A stretch of DNA of 64,000 nt from positions 186,001 to 250,000 of the forward strand of contig NZ_JAPWHE010000001.1 of the NCBI RefSeq assembly GCF_027214045.1, written 5' to 3'. The position numbers and the translations under genes are program-made. The notes under the pieces were generated by a model. It was not told the DNA's origin, ran no database searches, and saw nothing but the letters and a program-made list of their open reading frames with translations. This document shows positions 34,566 through 44,204 of the stretch, piece after piece (positions within the stretch are counted from its first letter, which is position 1; each line of letters begins with the position of its first letter). The DNA comes from Castellaniella denitrificans. GTDB taxonomy: Bacteria; Pseudomonadota; Gammaproteobacteria; Burkholderiales; Burkholderiaceae_B.

Positions 34566-36442
34566 TGATCCGCTAACCACGCTTGAAATATCAAGATGCT
34601 CCATAACCGGTTGGACCGATCCGCCCGTCCGTTGAGGTGTTCCTGCCATATTTCTTGGATTCTTTTCGCATCGAAATAACCTTCTTTCCTTAACTTGGGC
34701 TCTTGCAACAGATCTTCAGCCCACTCACGCAGCGGACCACGCAGCCAACTACCCAGCGGCACCGCAAAACCGGCCTTTGGACGATCCACCAGAGACTGCG
34801 GCACATAGCGATATAGCAACTGCCGCAACACCCACTTCCCCCGACCGTCCCGGATTTTCATCGAAAGCGGCAATCGTGCGGCAAACTCGACCACACGATG
34901 ATCCAGCAGCGGCACACGCGTTTCCAGACTATTGGCCATCGCTGCTCGGTCAACCTTGACCAGGATGTCATCGGGCATGTAGCCGCAGGCATCCAGGGAC
35001 ATCATCCAGACCTCGAACGACTTCACAAAACGCCACGTATCAGGATGACGCAGCAAGGAATCCGGCTCGTTCGCACCCAGAATCATCGATTCCGTATCCA
35101 TCCAATGGCTACGCACGCGAAGATATAAATCTTCCCGGCTGGTGGCACCCAGGATCGTCAATAGCTTTTCAATTCGCTGAGGCGCTGGTAACGGCACCAG
35201 CATGGCCGCAATGCCCTGGCGCAACGGCGCAGGAATCATCCGAAGCCAGCGCCAGAGCCTGGGCATGAACTGATACGGTGTATATCCTCCGAACAATTCA
35301 TCGCCCCCATCCCCACTGAGCGCCACCGTTACATGTTGGCGCGCCATCCGGCTGACGAGGAAAGTGGGAATCTGAGAGCTGTCCGCAAAAGGCTCGCAGT
35401 AAATACGGGGCAACTCCGGAACGATCGCCAGAGCGTCCTGCTCCGTGACATATAGTTCCGCATGATCCGTGCCCAGGTGATCCGCTACGGCGCGAGCATG
35501 CACCGCTTCGTCGAAATCCCTGGCCTGAAACCCGATTGCATATGTGTTCACCCGCTGCGAAGCCTGCCGCTGCATCAGCGACACAACCAGACTACTGTCG
35601 ATCCCGCCACTCAGGAATGCCCCCAAGGGGACGTCCGCCACTCGCTGCCCCTGGATGCTCGTCATCAACCGCGCCTCCAGCTCATCGATGGCCTGCCCAT
35701 CGGTTCCAGTGAACGGGGTTTCCAATCCAGCCCGCACGACATTGCGGTAATCCCAGAATGGCCTGGGCATGGCATCCCGATCCCCTACGCCAATGACGAC
35801 ATAATGTCCAGCCGGCAGTTTTCGGATACCGCGATAGATACTATACGGTGCGGGAATATAGTTGTATCGCAACAGCAGGGTCAACGCATCACGGTCGATC
35901 ATTCCCTGAAAATCAGGATGCGCCCGCAATGCTTTCAACTCGGAACCAAACAACAAGGTCTGGCCTTGCCATCCCCAGTACAGTGGCTTTTCCCCCATGC
36001 GGTCCCTGGCCAGAGTCAAGGTGCGGTCCTGCCGATCCCATAAGGCAAAAGCGAACATGCCGACACACGCCTGCAAAGTCCGATCAAGGCCCCATCGCGC
36101 AAGACAAGTCAGCAAGACTTCGGTATCGGAATGGCCCCGCCAGGTATTGCCCTGCTCTTCTTGCTCTAAGCGACTCCGTAACTCTCTATGGTTATATATT
36201 TCGCCATTGAATGCCAGAATGTAGCGGCCACAATGCGATGCCATAGGTTGATGACCGGCCAGAGAAAGATCGGAAATGGAAAGACGCCTATGCGTCACTC
36301 CGAAACCCACCGCGTCATCGTGCCAGATTCCATCACTATCGGGACCACGAAGCGCTATGGACAAACCCTGCTTACGTAAAATTTCGGCTGAATCATCCGC
36401 AGCACGTCGGAAAGGTCCGAAAAACCCGGCAAGTCCGCACAT
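34562..36442 (-). CDS. AsnB-type glutamine-dependent amidotransferase, copy 2
   Basis: 626 residues with MCGLAGFFG (Cys2 nucleophile), RGPDSDGIW, FNGEIYNHREL and the PP-loop FLSGGIDSSLVVSLMQ. It resembles copy 1 (27175-29139) along its whole length but is well diverged, so the duplication is old or the genes arrived separately. It probably amidates a second uronic acid or a different position. GGAGAG precedes the ATG. Copy 1 and copy 2 are separated by the acyltransferase, the fusion gene and a glycosyltransferase. Confidence 0.9.
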   Translation of the reverse strand: MCGLAGFFGPFRRAADDSAEILRKQGLSIALRGPDSDGIWHDDAVGFGVTHRRLSISDLSLAGHQPMASHCGRYILAFNGEIYNHRELRSRLEQEEQGNTWRGHSDTEVLLTCLARWGLDRTLQACVGMFAFALWDRQDRTLTLARDRMGEKPLYWGWQGQTLLFGSELKALRAHPDFQGMIDRDALTLLLRYNYIPAPYSIYRGIRKLPAGHYVVIGVGDRDAMPRPFWDYRNVVRAGLETPFTGTDGQAIDELEARLMTSIQGQRVADVPLGAFLSGGIDSSLVVSLMQRQASQRVNTYAIGFQARDFDEAVHARAVADHLGTDHAELYVTEQDALAIVPELPRIYCEPFADSSQIPTFLVSRMARQHVTVALSGDGGDELFGGYTPYQFMPRLWRWLRMIPAPLRQGIAAMLVPLPAPQRIEKLLTILGATSREDLYLRVRSHWMDTESMILGANEPDSLLRHPDTWRFVKSFEVWMMSLDACGYMPDDILVKVDRAAMANSLETRVPLLDHRVVEFAARLPLSMKIRDGRGKWVLRQLLYRYVPQSLVDRPKAGFAVPLGSWLRGPLREWAEDLLQEPKLRKEGYFDAKRIQEIWQEHLNGRADRSNRLWSILIFQAWLADQ

Positions 36443-36461
36443 TTAAAGCGCTCTCCAGAGA

Positions 36462-37577
36462 TTACTTATCCGCTGACGCGCAACCGCCATCATGCAGAAT
36501 TTCTTTCTTAAAGTACTCCGAAAATCGCTCTAGCGTATGGCTATTCAGGACACGCGCCCTGGCCGCCAAGCCAAGCCTGCGAGACTCAATTGGGTTTTCA
36601 AGCAGGTACTTAATAGACAATACCAGATCATCGGCATCTGGTCTTATTAGTATCGCACAAGATTCATCAAGTAGGCGCCTCGTTTCCCCGACATCAGTAG
36701 CAATCACAGCACATCCAGATGCCATAGCCTCCAACAGTGCCTGAGATGGGTAGTTCTCCTTATCTTGCAAGGATAAGAAAATCTTGGATCGGGCTAAAAC
36801 TTCAAAAGGATTTTGGCATTCATACACCCTAGCACGCTCTGTACTGGGCGGATTCGCACCAAAACCACACAAATGCATCTCCAAACCATCGGGGAGTTTA
36901 GTAACAGCCTCAAGAAAAAGACTATAGCCTTTCTCCGGAGAGAAACGAGCCATCATAACCACATCGATGTCTCTGCTTTCTCGCAACTTAACGCCTGAAA
37001 AGTCAGTGAAACTGCACGGAGAAACATGAACCTTTCCTCGATCCACTTCATTTTTACATGCTCCCCGTATCTCTTCACCTATAGAATCAGACAAACAGTC
37101 AACAGAACAAGCCGCTTTGACAGCACGCCGCACCCAATTAGGGTTAAATCCCAATCTGGAATCAACAACAGAAAATGAAAATAACGGTAAAAATTTCCCC
37201 AAAGCCGCATATAGATAAACGATGACTCCAGGGTTGGAAATAATATGAACCTGCTTATATTGAGCAGATCTCATCAAAAATAGTGCCCTTGAAACACCCC
37301 AGACTCTATTTATCTTGCGAAAAACAGCAGGCATTGACCGCCATTTAAAATCAACCACCTTAACAGATTGAAGGGGAAAAAAAATATTTAAATCACGCAT
37401 ACCAAGTAAAGCATCATGCGTGCAGAGTACAGTGACGCTTACACCTTGCTGATGAAGAGCCTCAGCGAGCCGTACGTAGCGACGCTCCATACCACCAAAC
37501 TTCCTCCCACCAAATAGAAAGAACGCAATTCCAGGCACCCTGCATCTATTTTTTGGAACCAGACCCATTGCCAACAT
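36462..37577 (-). CDS. Glycosyltransferase family 4
   Basis: About 371 residues; FLFGGRKFGGMERRYVRLAE at the N-terminus and YPSQALLEAMASGCAVIATD near the C-terminus are GT-B family 4 features, and VVMMARFSPEKGYSLFLEAV is the donor-domain start. It marks the left edge of an AT-richer segment. ATG 37577 is preferred; a GTG at 37601 and an ATG at 37568 are alternatives. It may transfer a sugar within the pseudaminic-acid-containing unit; specificity is unknown. Confidence 0.85.
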   Translation of the reverse strand: MLAMGLVPKNRCRVPGIAFFLFGGRKFGGMERRYVRLAEALHQQGVSVTVLCTHDALLGMRDLNIFFPLQSVKVVDFKWRSMPAVFRKINRVWGVSRALFLMRSAQYKQVHIISNPGVIVYLYAALGKFLPLFSFSVVDSRLGFNPNWVRRAVKAACSVDCLSDSIGEEIRGACKNEVDRGKVHVSPCSFTDFSGVKLRESRDIDVVMMARFSPEKGYSLFLEAVTKLPDGLEMHLCGFGANPPSTERARVYECQNPFEVLARSKIFLSLQDKENYPSQALLEAMASGCAVIATDVGETRRLLDESCAILIRPDADDLVLSIKYLLENPIESRRLGLAARARVLNSHTLERFSEYFKKEILHDGGCASADK

Positions 37578-37696
37578 ATAAACCCCAGGAAACCCACTCA
37601 CACTACCAATCTATTATTCTCAAAACAAGCCTTTGAAAATCAATTGCCCTGACTTCTTTCTCAACAATCTACTGCCAACAGAATTCAACCAACATA

Positions 37697-38938
37697 CTAA
37701 TCTGACACAATATCAAACAAGATGTCATGCAAGTTCCCGCACACCCAGGTACCGGCTTCAACACGCTCATGGGTACTAACCCACTCCAAAATACGAGATG
37801 TTTCTTGTGGCACACAAACTGCTAATCCACACGCCCTCTCTGGCACAAAATAATCCGCAAGAACCTCACCACTCACATAGCGGTTATTCAATAAAGCAGT
37901 AGGAATCCCATACCACGACGCTTCGATTGTTGTCGACCCGCAGTCTGTAATATGCAAATCGCATTTTGCCAGAACCTGCGGCAGTGGCTGGGATGTTGGC
38001 CACTCCCAGAAAACATTTCCCTCCCTTCCAAAAGAGCGCTCTAAAAAGGACACCACTTTTCCCTTAATCCCACTTCGAACTTGCACTGGATGGAGCCTCA
38101 GCAACCAGTTATATTTATTCTTAGATTTATTTATTGCCTGAATCAGGGGTTCCGGGAGAAATTCATAGTAATTAGAATCTTTGAAGAATTCACGTAACCC
38201 CCATTGCATCGTTACAAGAATAGTCTTTTTCTCGATCACATCCAACATGTCTCCAGACAATGCATCTTCAACGAGTGTGTCATTTCCTTTTCGATGAATA
38301 AATCGTTGAAACCACGGATTCCCCACCACATGCACTTCTTTTCCTCGTGCACGAGCCCACTCAAGGGTATCTGCTGCTGTGCTATCCCAACACAAGAAAC
38401 CAGTGGGCACATACTCATCTGGACCATCTCGCAGCACATATTTGTATACGGCATGTCCATCATTGATGACTCCATGTTGAATATCATACACGGGAACAGC
38501 CATTTCATTTGCCGCCCAACAAAGTTCAGGCCCAGGTGCGATTCCAATGATCACCTTCGGCGACACAGCCTTAATTACTGTTCGCCATACATTTTTCTTC
38601 GCATATATATTTTGTCTTGTTCGATCACCGCAAAATTTTAACTTGGCAGCGATGGTAGCTAATGCATATGCTCTATTTATGCAGAAAGGGCTTCCATACG
38701 CTTTTTCGCCTACCAGAGAACTATACGGCGTTGCGACCGTGCAGCGAGTCTTCCCGAGTTTCCCCAGAACATCTGAAATACTATCCAGTATATGGGAATA
38801 CGCATACCCATTATATGAATACCCACAATCCAGATCATGCCGAACCAACAGAACATCAACCTTGGATGGAAGCGCCTTAACGCCGGGGCAACCAAGAGTC
38901 CTCAACAAGATTTTAAGTGAAACCGCACTAACCATCAT
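37697..38938 (-). CDS. Putative GT-B-fold glycosyltransferase (nonulosonate transferase candidate)
   Basis: 413 residues, no confident family. IIGIAPGPELCWAANEMAVP and DIQHGV in the middle, LLRLHPVQV, then ITDCGSTTIEASWYGIPTAL near residue 350, which looks like the nucleotide-binding end of CDP-glycerol/Kps-type GT-B transferases. No signal peptide or membrane helices. ATG 38938 overlaps the pseI stop as ATGA, linking it tightly to the pseudaminic acid synthase, so a CMP-pseudaminic-acid transferase is a reasonable guess. A trace enzyme of capsule assembly is the alternative. Confidence 0.7.
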   Translation of the reverse strand: MMVSAVSLKILLRTLGCPGVKALPSKVDVLLVRHDLDCGYSYNGYAYSHILDSISDVLGKLGKTRCTVATPYSSLVGEKAYGSPFCINRAYALATIAAKLKFCGDRTRQNIYAKKNVWRTVIKAVSPKVIIGIAPGPELCWAANEMAVPVYDIQHGVINDGHAVYKYVLRDGPDEYVPTGFLCWDSTAADTLEWARARGKEVHVVGNPWFQRFIHRKGNDTLVEDALSGDMLDVIEKKTILVTMQWGLREFFKDSNYYEFLPEPLIQAINKSKNKYNWLLRLHPVQVRSGIKGKVVSFLERSFGREGNVFWEWPTSQPLPQVLAKCDLHITDCGSTTIEASWYGIPTALLNNRYVSGEVLADYFVPERACGLAVCVPQETSRILEWVSTHERVEAGTWVCGNLHDILFDIVSD

Positions 38939-39996
38939 TGACCATCCAAGTCGTCCCAAGTGACAGGATGACATCGCTCCACATCACGGCAGACACGTCG
39001 GCCAATTACCTCACTTAGAAACTTCGGCTCCAAGCCGTAGCCAGGCCGAACACTTCTAACGCACTGCTCCGTAACAATCTCCCCAGCCCTCAATGCTCGA
39101 ACAAAGTATAGTGAGCGACGAAATTTGGCATTATTTTCTTCGCTGGACTTCCGCCCGTAATCAATACTTCCCAGAGCGGACCAAGCAGTCCTGGAATCTC
39201 GGCATAGTGCGGCGAACTCTTGCGGCTCCAAGGAGAAACTATCATCAGCACCGCCCCCCATCCTATCAAGGGTAAAATGCTTCTCGATAATAGAGGCTCC
39301 CAGCGCAATGCTCGTGATGGCAGTAGCATTGTCCAGGGTATGATCTGACAACCCCGTTACCACCCCATAACGCCGCGTCATATCAGATATCGTATTTAAA
39401 TTGTAATCTGAAGCAGGTGCGGGATATCCGCTGACACAATGTAAAATCGCCACATCCTTACAACCGCTTTCGTAAGCGGTATCGATAGCTTCCTGGATCT
39501 CGGCCATGTCCGCCAGGCCTGTAGAGATTATCATCGGCTTCCCAGTACTTGCCACATACTTAATTAGAGGCAAATCCACCATCTCGAATGACGCAATCTT
39601 GTATGCTGGCGCACCCAGATTTTCCAATAAATCCACCGCGCTTTTATCAAATGGGCTGCTGAATATTGTAATTCCCAGCTTTCCCGCCCTATCAAACAGC
39701 GGTCGATGCCATTCCCACGGCATATGCGCCTCTTGATAGAGCTGATAGAGCGTCTTACCGTCCCAAAGGCCACCATGAATCTGAAATTCTTCATTATCAC
39801 AGTTTAGAGTGATCGTATCGGCCGTGTAGGTCTGTAATTTAACGGCATCTGCCCCTGCTATCTTGGCCTGCTCAATAATATGCATGGCTCTTTCAAGACT
39901 TCCGTTATGATTAGCAGAAACCTCAGCGATAATATAAGGTGGATGATCCTGCCCGACCATGCGCCCGTCTATCAGGAATGACGCGCGTTTATTCAT
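38935..39996 (-). CDS. pseI: Pseudaminic acid synthase
   Basis: 353 residues of the NeuB family: TIM barrel (IIAEVSANHNGSLERAMHII near 25, GLSDHTLDN, SIIEKHFTLDRMGGGADDSF with metal-site His) and a C-terminal SAF domain (RSLYFVRALRAGEIV). It condenses phosphoenolpyruvate with 2,4-diacetamido-2,4,6-trideoxy-altrose to pseudaminic acid. AANHNG variants separate PseI from sialic acid synthases; the pse gene context decides it. AAGGAGC precedes ATG 39996. Confidence 0.92.
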   Translation of the reverse strand: MNKRASFLIDGRMVGQDHPPYIIAEVSANHNGSLERAMHIIEQAKIAGADAVKLQTYTADTITLNCDNEEFQIHGGLWDGKTLYQLYQEAHMPWEWHRPLFDRAGKLGITIFSSPFDKSAVDLLENLGAPAYKIASFEMVDLPLIKYVASTGKPMIISTGLADMAEIQEAIDTAYESGCKDVAILHCVSGYPAPASDYNLNTISDMTRRYGVVTGLSDHTLDNATAITSIALGASIIEKHFTLDRMGGGADDSFSLEPQEFAALCRDSRTAWSALGSIDYGRKSSEENNAKFRRSLYFVRALRAGEIVTEQCVRSVRPGYGLEPKFLSEVIGRRVCRDVERCHPVTWDDLDGQ

Positions 39997-40511
39997 AGAT
40001 TTTGCTCCTTGATGGATTCCCATTCCTCTGCCAGCATTCCGAAACAGAGAACATCCTCATAACAACCATCCGTTTCGAAATGATCCCGTAGCAATCCTTC
40101 CTGACAAAAGCCTAGCTTCCTATGAAACCCTATGGATGCAGCATTACTACCAATGACTTCCCCATACACCTTATGCAATCTGAGAGATTTGAATGCATGA
40201 TTAAGAGCCAAAACACCCATAGAAAACCCTGTTCCTTTCGGAGCAGACGGATCTCGATAGAACCCCCACTCCGCCACAGACATCCCCTGCAGACGCCTTA
40301 ACGTTATGACACCAAGGGACAACCCATCCTCCTCGTACAATAAGGCACACCTCAGAGGATCTCGCTGAAGCCCAGCGAACCATGCCTGATGCTCCAGTTG
40401 ACTTATCTCCTGACGCGTAAACATACGCTCCCGAATATCTGGATGATTACGCCAACTTAGGACTTGCTCAAGATCCGACTCAATCATTGCTCGAATTCGT
40501 CTATCGGCCAT
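39993..40511 (-). CDS. pseH: GNAT-family acetyltransferase PseH
   Basis: 172 residues with a GNAT fold (VLSWRNHPDIRERMFTRQEI, LHKVYGEVIGSNAASIGFHRKLGF). It acetylates the 4-amino group of UDP-4-amino-4,6-dideoxy-AltNAc, between PseC and PseG. ATG 40511 is chosen over 40517 because AGGAG is nine bases upstream of it and only three upstream of the other. It overlaps pseG at its start and pseI at its stop (ATGA). Confidence 0.9.
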   Translation of the reverse strand: MADRRIRAMIESDLEQVLSWRNHPDIRERMFTRQEISQLEHQAWFAGLQRDPLRCALLYEEDGLSLGVITLRRLQGMSVAEWGFYRDPSAPKGTGFSMGVLALNHAFKSLRLHKVYGEVIGSNAASIGFHRKLGFCQEGLLRDHFETDGCYEDVLCFGMLAEEWESIKEQNL

Positions 40512-41613
40512 TGGCATACTCTCCTGATACGAGGAAGGTAGCCACATCCTCCGCACCGGTCCCTGCAGTCATTGCAAGCCCCGCTTGGCTCATGCGCTCA
40601 AGGCGTTCTGGGTCCTCTTGAAATACACGAATCCACTGCGGCAAATCAAGTCCGATCCGATCAAGAGCAAGAAATTCCGCAGCTCCAGCCCTCACTATCG
40701 CATTCGCTCCTGATACTTGATTCTCTGCCAACACCACTAGCAATGTTGGCACACCTAAACAGCACCTCTCCCACGCAGTACCGCCCGCTGCACCGATGCA
40801 CAGATCATTTTCAGCCATATGCCGAGCCATATCATTTACACCACAAAGTACTTCGGCAGGGACTCCAATTTTTGCAGCTTGCCGCTGCACAACAGCCAAA
40901 TGTGGGGCCTTAGCCCCCATGATCACAGTAATTCTGCCCTCCTTAGGCAATTGGATACCTGCAAGCGCATCCAGAATCTTCCCAGTTATATTCTTCGAAT
41001 CCACTCCTCCCATCGTGATTAACCAGTACTTTAGAGACGCAGATCTGCGGCGAAGCACGCTATAGTCTCGTGTAGCGGAGAACTCGGGCCGCAAGAGTGC
41101 ATATTGAGGTCCAATCAATCTTCTGCACTGCGTTGGGGTTAAATATAGATAATCTGCTTCCGTATGCCCAAGATTCTGATCCAACAACACTTCGCACTGA
41201 TGGCGCCTATCGGCCAAATCATCGATGACAAGAAGGCGGGTGTAACAGTCTCGCAGCGACATCTCCCAGCATTCATCCAGCGCATAATGATCCACAATTA
41301 GCCAATAGGGACGCAGGCTCTCAAGCAGAGGACGACATGCCGCAGAATCCATCGACTGAGTAGACCCCAACCATGCAGAATGAGCAAGGTGCCCTGGCGC
41401 AGCGTTCTCTTGCCATCCTGAATGCGCCGGTAACATATTTACAGCATAACCGCGCTCCTTGATCACAGTCGCCAAATGGCCTGGATGATCACGGCAAATA
41501 AATGTCGAATCGATGCCCTTACGGCGGAGAGCATCAGCCAACGTCAAGCAACGCATCACATGACCGGTCCCAATTTGCACTGATGCATCAGTCCGGAAGA
41601 CCGCGTTTCGCAT
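40501..41613 (-). CDS. pseG: UDP-2,4-diacetamido-2,4,6-trideoxy-altropyranose hydrolase
   Basis: 370 residues, a GT-B-like nucleotide-sugar hydrolase. FRTDASVQIGTGHVMRCLTL at the N-terminus contains the catalytic His (GTGHVMRC), and IGAAGGTAWERCCLGVPTLL is the UDP-binding end. It removes UDP before PseI. It follows hisF with only 3 bases between and overlaps pseH, all on one mRNA. Somewhat longer than the roughly 280-residue Campylobacter enzyme, but within the family range. Confidence 0.92.
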   Translation of the reverse strand: MRNAVFRTDASVQIGTGHVMRCLTLADALRRKGIDSTFICRDHPGHLATVIKERGYAVNMLPAHSGWQENAAPGHLAHSAWLGSTQSMDSAACRPLLESLRPYWLIVDHYALDECWEMSLRDCYTRLLVIDDLADRRHQCEVLLDQNLGHTEADYLYLTPTQCRRLIGPQYALLRPEFSATRDYSVLRRRSASLKYWLITMGGVDSKNITGKILDALAGIQLPKEGRITVIMGAKAPHLAVVQRQAAKIGVPAEVLCGVNDMARHMAENDLCIGAAGGTAWERCCLGVPTLLVVLAENQVSGANAIVRAGAAEFLALDRIGLDLPQWIRVFQEDPERLERMSQAGLAMTAGTGAEDVATFLVSGEYANGR

Positions 41614-41616
41614 GAT

Positions 41617-42402
41617 TCAACCCGTACTGTCAATCACATCCAATGGCCAACGCACAGGAATGCCAGCTTCCGCCAGCGCTCTCTTGGCACCGGCTGGAGT
41701 TTGCTCGGTAAAATGAAACATACTGGCGGCAGCGACTGCTGCCGCACCGCCTTGTATCACCGCATCGACCATATGTTGATACGAACCAGCCCCACCGGAA
41801 GCGATTATCGGGATATTGACCGAACTCGCTATGGCCTCAATCAGGCCAAGATCATAGCCCGCCATCGTGCCATCCCGATCAATAGAGGTAATCAGTATCT
41901 CACCAGCCCCCATGGCTTCCAGCTGGCGAGCCCATTTAACAGCACACAGACCCGTTGGTTGAGTGCCCGCGTGGCTAAAGCACTTCCAATCTCCACCACT
42001 ATCAACACGGACATCAATACTTGCCACGATACATTGCACACCATGTCGGCGCGCGATTTGAGAAATCAACTGAGGGTAATCATATGCCGCAGTATTAATG
42101 CTTATCTTATCTGCACCCACACGTAAAAGTGCGGCAACCTGATCGAGATGCCGCACCCCCCCTCCAATAGTCAGAGGAACGTGGCAATCCTGGCTAAAAT
42201 CTTCGATTGAGTCAAAATCCAAATCATTACCTGCTTGATGCGCTGTAATATCAACGAGAATAAGCTCATCAACCTCACGAGCCGCATACACCCGCATAGC
42301 AGGCAATACCGAACCCACTCGGCGCCAGCTGTCAAAACCGACACCTTTTACAAGCCCGAACTGTTTCCATAACAGCGTAGGGATCACCCGTACTTTCAAC
42401 AT
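41617..42402 (-). CDS. HisF-like cyclase, ammonia-dependent, module A
   Basis: 261-residue TIM barrel like the HisF subunit of imidazole-glycerol-phosphate synthase: RVIPTLLWKQFGLVKGV, LVDITAHQAG (HisF has DxxA), ITSIDRDGTMAGYDL and IASGGAGSYQHM. In sugar loci HisH/HisF pairs deliver ammonia to an amidotransferase that builds acetamidino groups rather than histidine. It overlaps hisH by 7 bases and is followed by pseG, so the target is probably the Pse pathway. Confidence 0.88.
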   Translation of the reverse strand: MLKVRVIPTLLWKQFGLVKGVGFDSWRRVGSVLPAMRVYAAREVDELILVDITAHQAGNDLDFDSIEDFSQDCHVPLTIGGGVRHLDQVAALLRVGADKISINTAAYDYPQLISQIARRHGVQCIVASIDVRVDSGGDWKCFSHAGTQPTGLCAVKWARQLEAMGAGEILITSIDRDGTMAGYDLGLIEAIASSVNIPIIASGGAGSYQHMVDAVIQGGAAAVAAASMFHFTEQTPAGAKRALAEAGIPVRWPLDVIDSTG

Positions 42403-43037
42403 ACCTCAGTCGTTACGAAATTCTTCAAAAGCATTTGTCCGGCCTTGGAACTTTTTTCCGGATGGAACTGAACACCCCACACAAGCCCCTTACGGATCGC
42501 CACAGGTAAAAGCGCACCATAATCTGTGGTAGCAACTATATCTTCTCGATCCACCACATCGAAGGCATAACTATGCACAAAATAAAAATCCGTGCCATTT
42601 GGAATCTCCTGAAATAATCCAGTCGATCCAGAAAGAAGCTCTACTGAATTCCAGCCGACATGGGGAATTCGAAGCTCGCACCCGAAACTGGAAAGATGCC
42701 GGACCTCACCGTGGATCAATCCAAGACCAGAGACACCTACATCATCGGAGCCTTCAGCCCCCTCGTGCCCCAAATCCGCAAGCAATTGCATACCCACGCA
42801 AATTCCGAGCAAAGGTTGATATCTCCTCAATACCGCATCAAGCAGTGCACTCCACCAGCCTGTCGCATGTAAGCGTAATGCACAATCTGAAAAATTCCCA
42901 ACACCCGGAAGAATCAACCGGTCTGCCAGGGTTGCATCCAGAGGATTAGCCAACAACCGAACCTCACCATGCCCCTGTAAGGAGTGGGCCAGAGAACCTA
43001 GATTACCAACCCCATAATCTATTATGCCGATGATCAT
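42396..43037 (-). CDS. HisH-like glutaminase, module A
   Basis: 213-residue class I glutamine amidotransferase with the nucleophile in LLGICVGMQLL and the His-Glu pair in VQFHPEKSSKAG. It releases ammonia that is channelled through HisF. It overlaps the amidotransferase stop as ATGA and HisF by 7 bases, so the three genes act together. Confidence 0.9.
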   Translation of the reverse strand: MIIGIIDYGVGNLGSLAHSLQGHGEVRLLANPLDATLADRLILPGVGNFSDCALRLHATGWWSALLDAVLRRYQPLLGICVGMQLLADLGHEGAEGSDDVGVSGLGLIHGEVRHLSSFGCELRIPHVGWNSVELLSGSTGLFQEIPNGTDFYFVHSYAFDVVDREDIVATTDYGALLPVAIRKGLVWGVQFHPEKSSKAGQMLLKNFVTTEVC

Positions 43038-44191
43038 GGGATATTATCATCATTGATTTTCTTCAGGTTGCCGTGCCGATCTTTCAACAAGCCGCCTGCA
43101 GGGTCACGCTGAAACAGTTTTTTGTTCGTAAATCTGTCACAGATTTTTATAAATTCATCGACAGTGACGTCCAATGGCTCCAGGATATCTTCTAGGCTTT
43201 TCCCTAAATACTCCCAGGGGAACATGCCGTCCAGGCGTTTCACAGCATCCAAACCATCCAACCTGCTGAGGCGACCGCGACGGATATGCAGACAAGCAAG
43301 ATCAGTAGCACGACCAAAACCAAATTTCAAAAATTTAAAATAATCGTGAATGCCTGTCTGATAGTTGTCGAGATTCTCATAGCTGACCATGGATCCTTCC
43401 ACCGTCTTATGATAGGTCGTGAAGCCATTGGCTTGTGCAATCAAGGTATTTGAAAGCCCGTCCCATGGTATATAGTGCCCAAGGAACAACCCAGTTACCC
43501 CAACGCGTGTAAGTTCGGCATCGGTAGGATAGCTGTAATTGATGAGATGTTTCTGCTCTATCCCTTCCATGCCCAAAAGATCTGTAACACGCATCCCCAA
43601 CAAGCCACCAAACTCCTCCAGCCATCGCCGGTCAAGCACGTTATTCTCAGCAGCGGCAGCCGGCCCACCATACTCATTCTGGGAATTTTCACCCCATACG
43701 ATCAACGGTACATTAAATTGCACTGCTGCGCGCACAGGGATTGTGAATATTCCAACATGCTCCGGCCAAGAGATGTCACCCACCTGCATCAGGCCGATCC
43801 TATTCATTTTGGTTCTAACGACTGGATTAGGACTGACTTCGATATAATCGACACCCAACTGCTTTATATTTTCAATATTCTTCCGACCGATCTCTGTCAG
43901 ATCGCACGTTGTAGATGTCACGCATAGTGGATTCAAACCAAGCTGCAGCATCCTGACAACTTGGTAAGTACTATCCTTTCCACCACTGACCGGAACGATG
44001 CAATCCCAGTTGGTTCCGCCCTTGTTGCGATATTTATCCAGGATGTCCAGCAACGACTTATAGCGGCTATCCCAATCTACCTCATTGCGCATTTCATAAC
44101 TGCGGCAGGCATTGCAAACCCCCTGCTCATCAAGCCGCAAGTCCGGCTTGGTATCCGGCATAACACAATGCGTACAATATCTAATCATCAT
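43034..44191 (-). CDS. N-acetyl sugar amidotransferase (PseA/WbpG-like), module A
   Basis: 385 residues of the ATP-pyrophosphatase superfamily: four Cys at the N-terminus (CTHCVMPDTKPDLRLDEQG then VCNAC), the PP-loop VPVSGGKDSTYQVVRML, and a long C-terminal region. It activates an N-acetyl group with ATP and amidates it with ammonia from HisH/HisF, giving acetamidino. In Campylobacter PseA modifies pseudaminic acid; the location inside the pse cassette makes that the best guess here. The second set is at 52065-54566. Two possible ATGs, 44191 and 44188. Confidence 0.88.
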   Translation of the reverse strand: MMIRYCTHCVMPDTKPDLRLDEQGVCNACRSYEMRNEVDWDSRYKSLLDILDKYRNKGGTNWDCIVPVSGGKDSTYQVVRMLQLGLNPLCVTSTTCDLTEIGRKNIENIKQLGVDYIEVSPNPVVRTKMNRIGLMQVGDISWPEHVGIFTIPVRAAVQFNVPLIVWGENSQNEYGGPAAAAENNVLDRRWLEEFGGLLGMRVTDLLGMEGIEQKHLINYSYPTDAELTRVGVTGLFLGHYIPWDGLSNTLIAQANGFTTYHKTVEGSMVSYENLDNYQTGIHDYFKFLKFGFGRATDLACLHIRRGRLSRLDGLDAVKRLDGMFPWEYLGKSLEDILEPLDVTVDEFIKICDRFTNKKLFQRDPAGGLLKDRHGNLKKINDDNIP

Positions 44192-44204
44192 AGCCCCCCA
44201 AAAA

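Noticed and set aside
41617-42402. Histidine biosynthesis role for hisF/hisH
   Set aside because: No other his genes nearby, and each pair is linked to an N-acetyl sugar amidotransferase in a polysaccharide operon.
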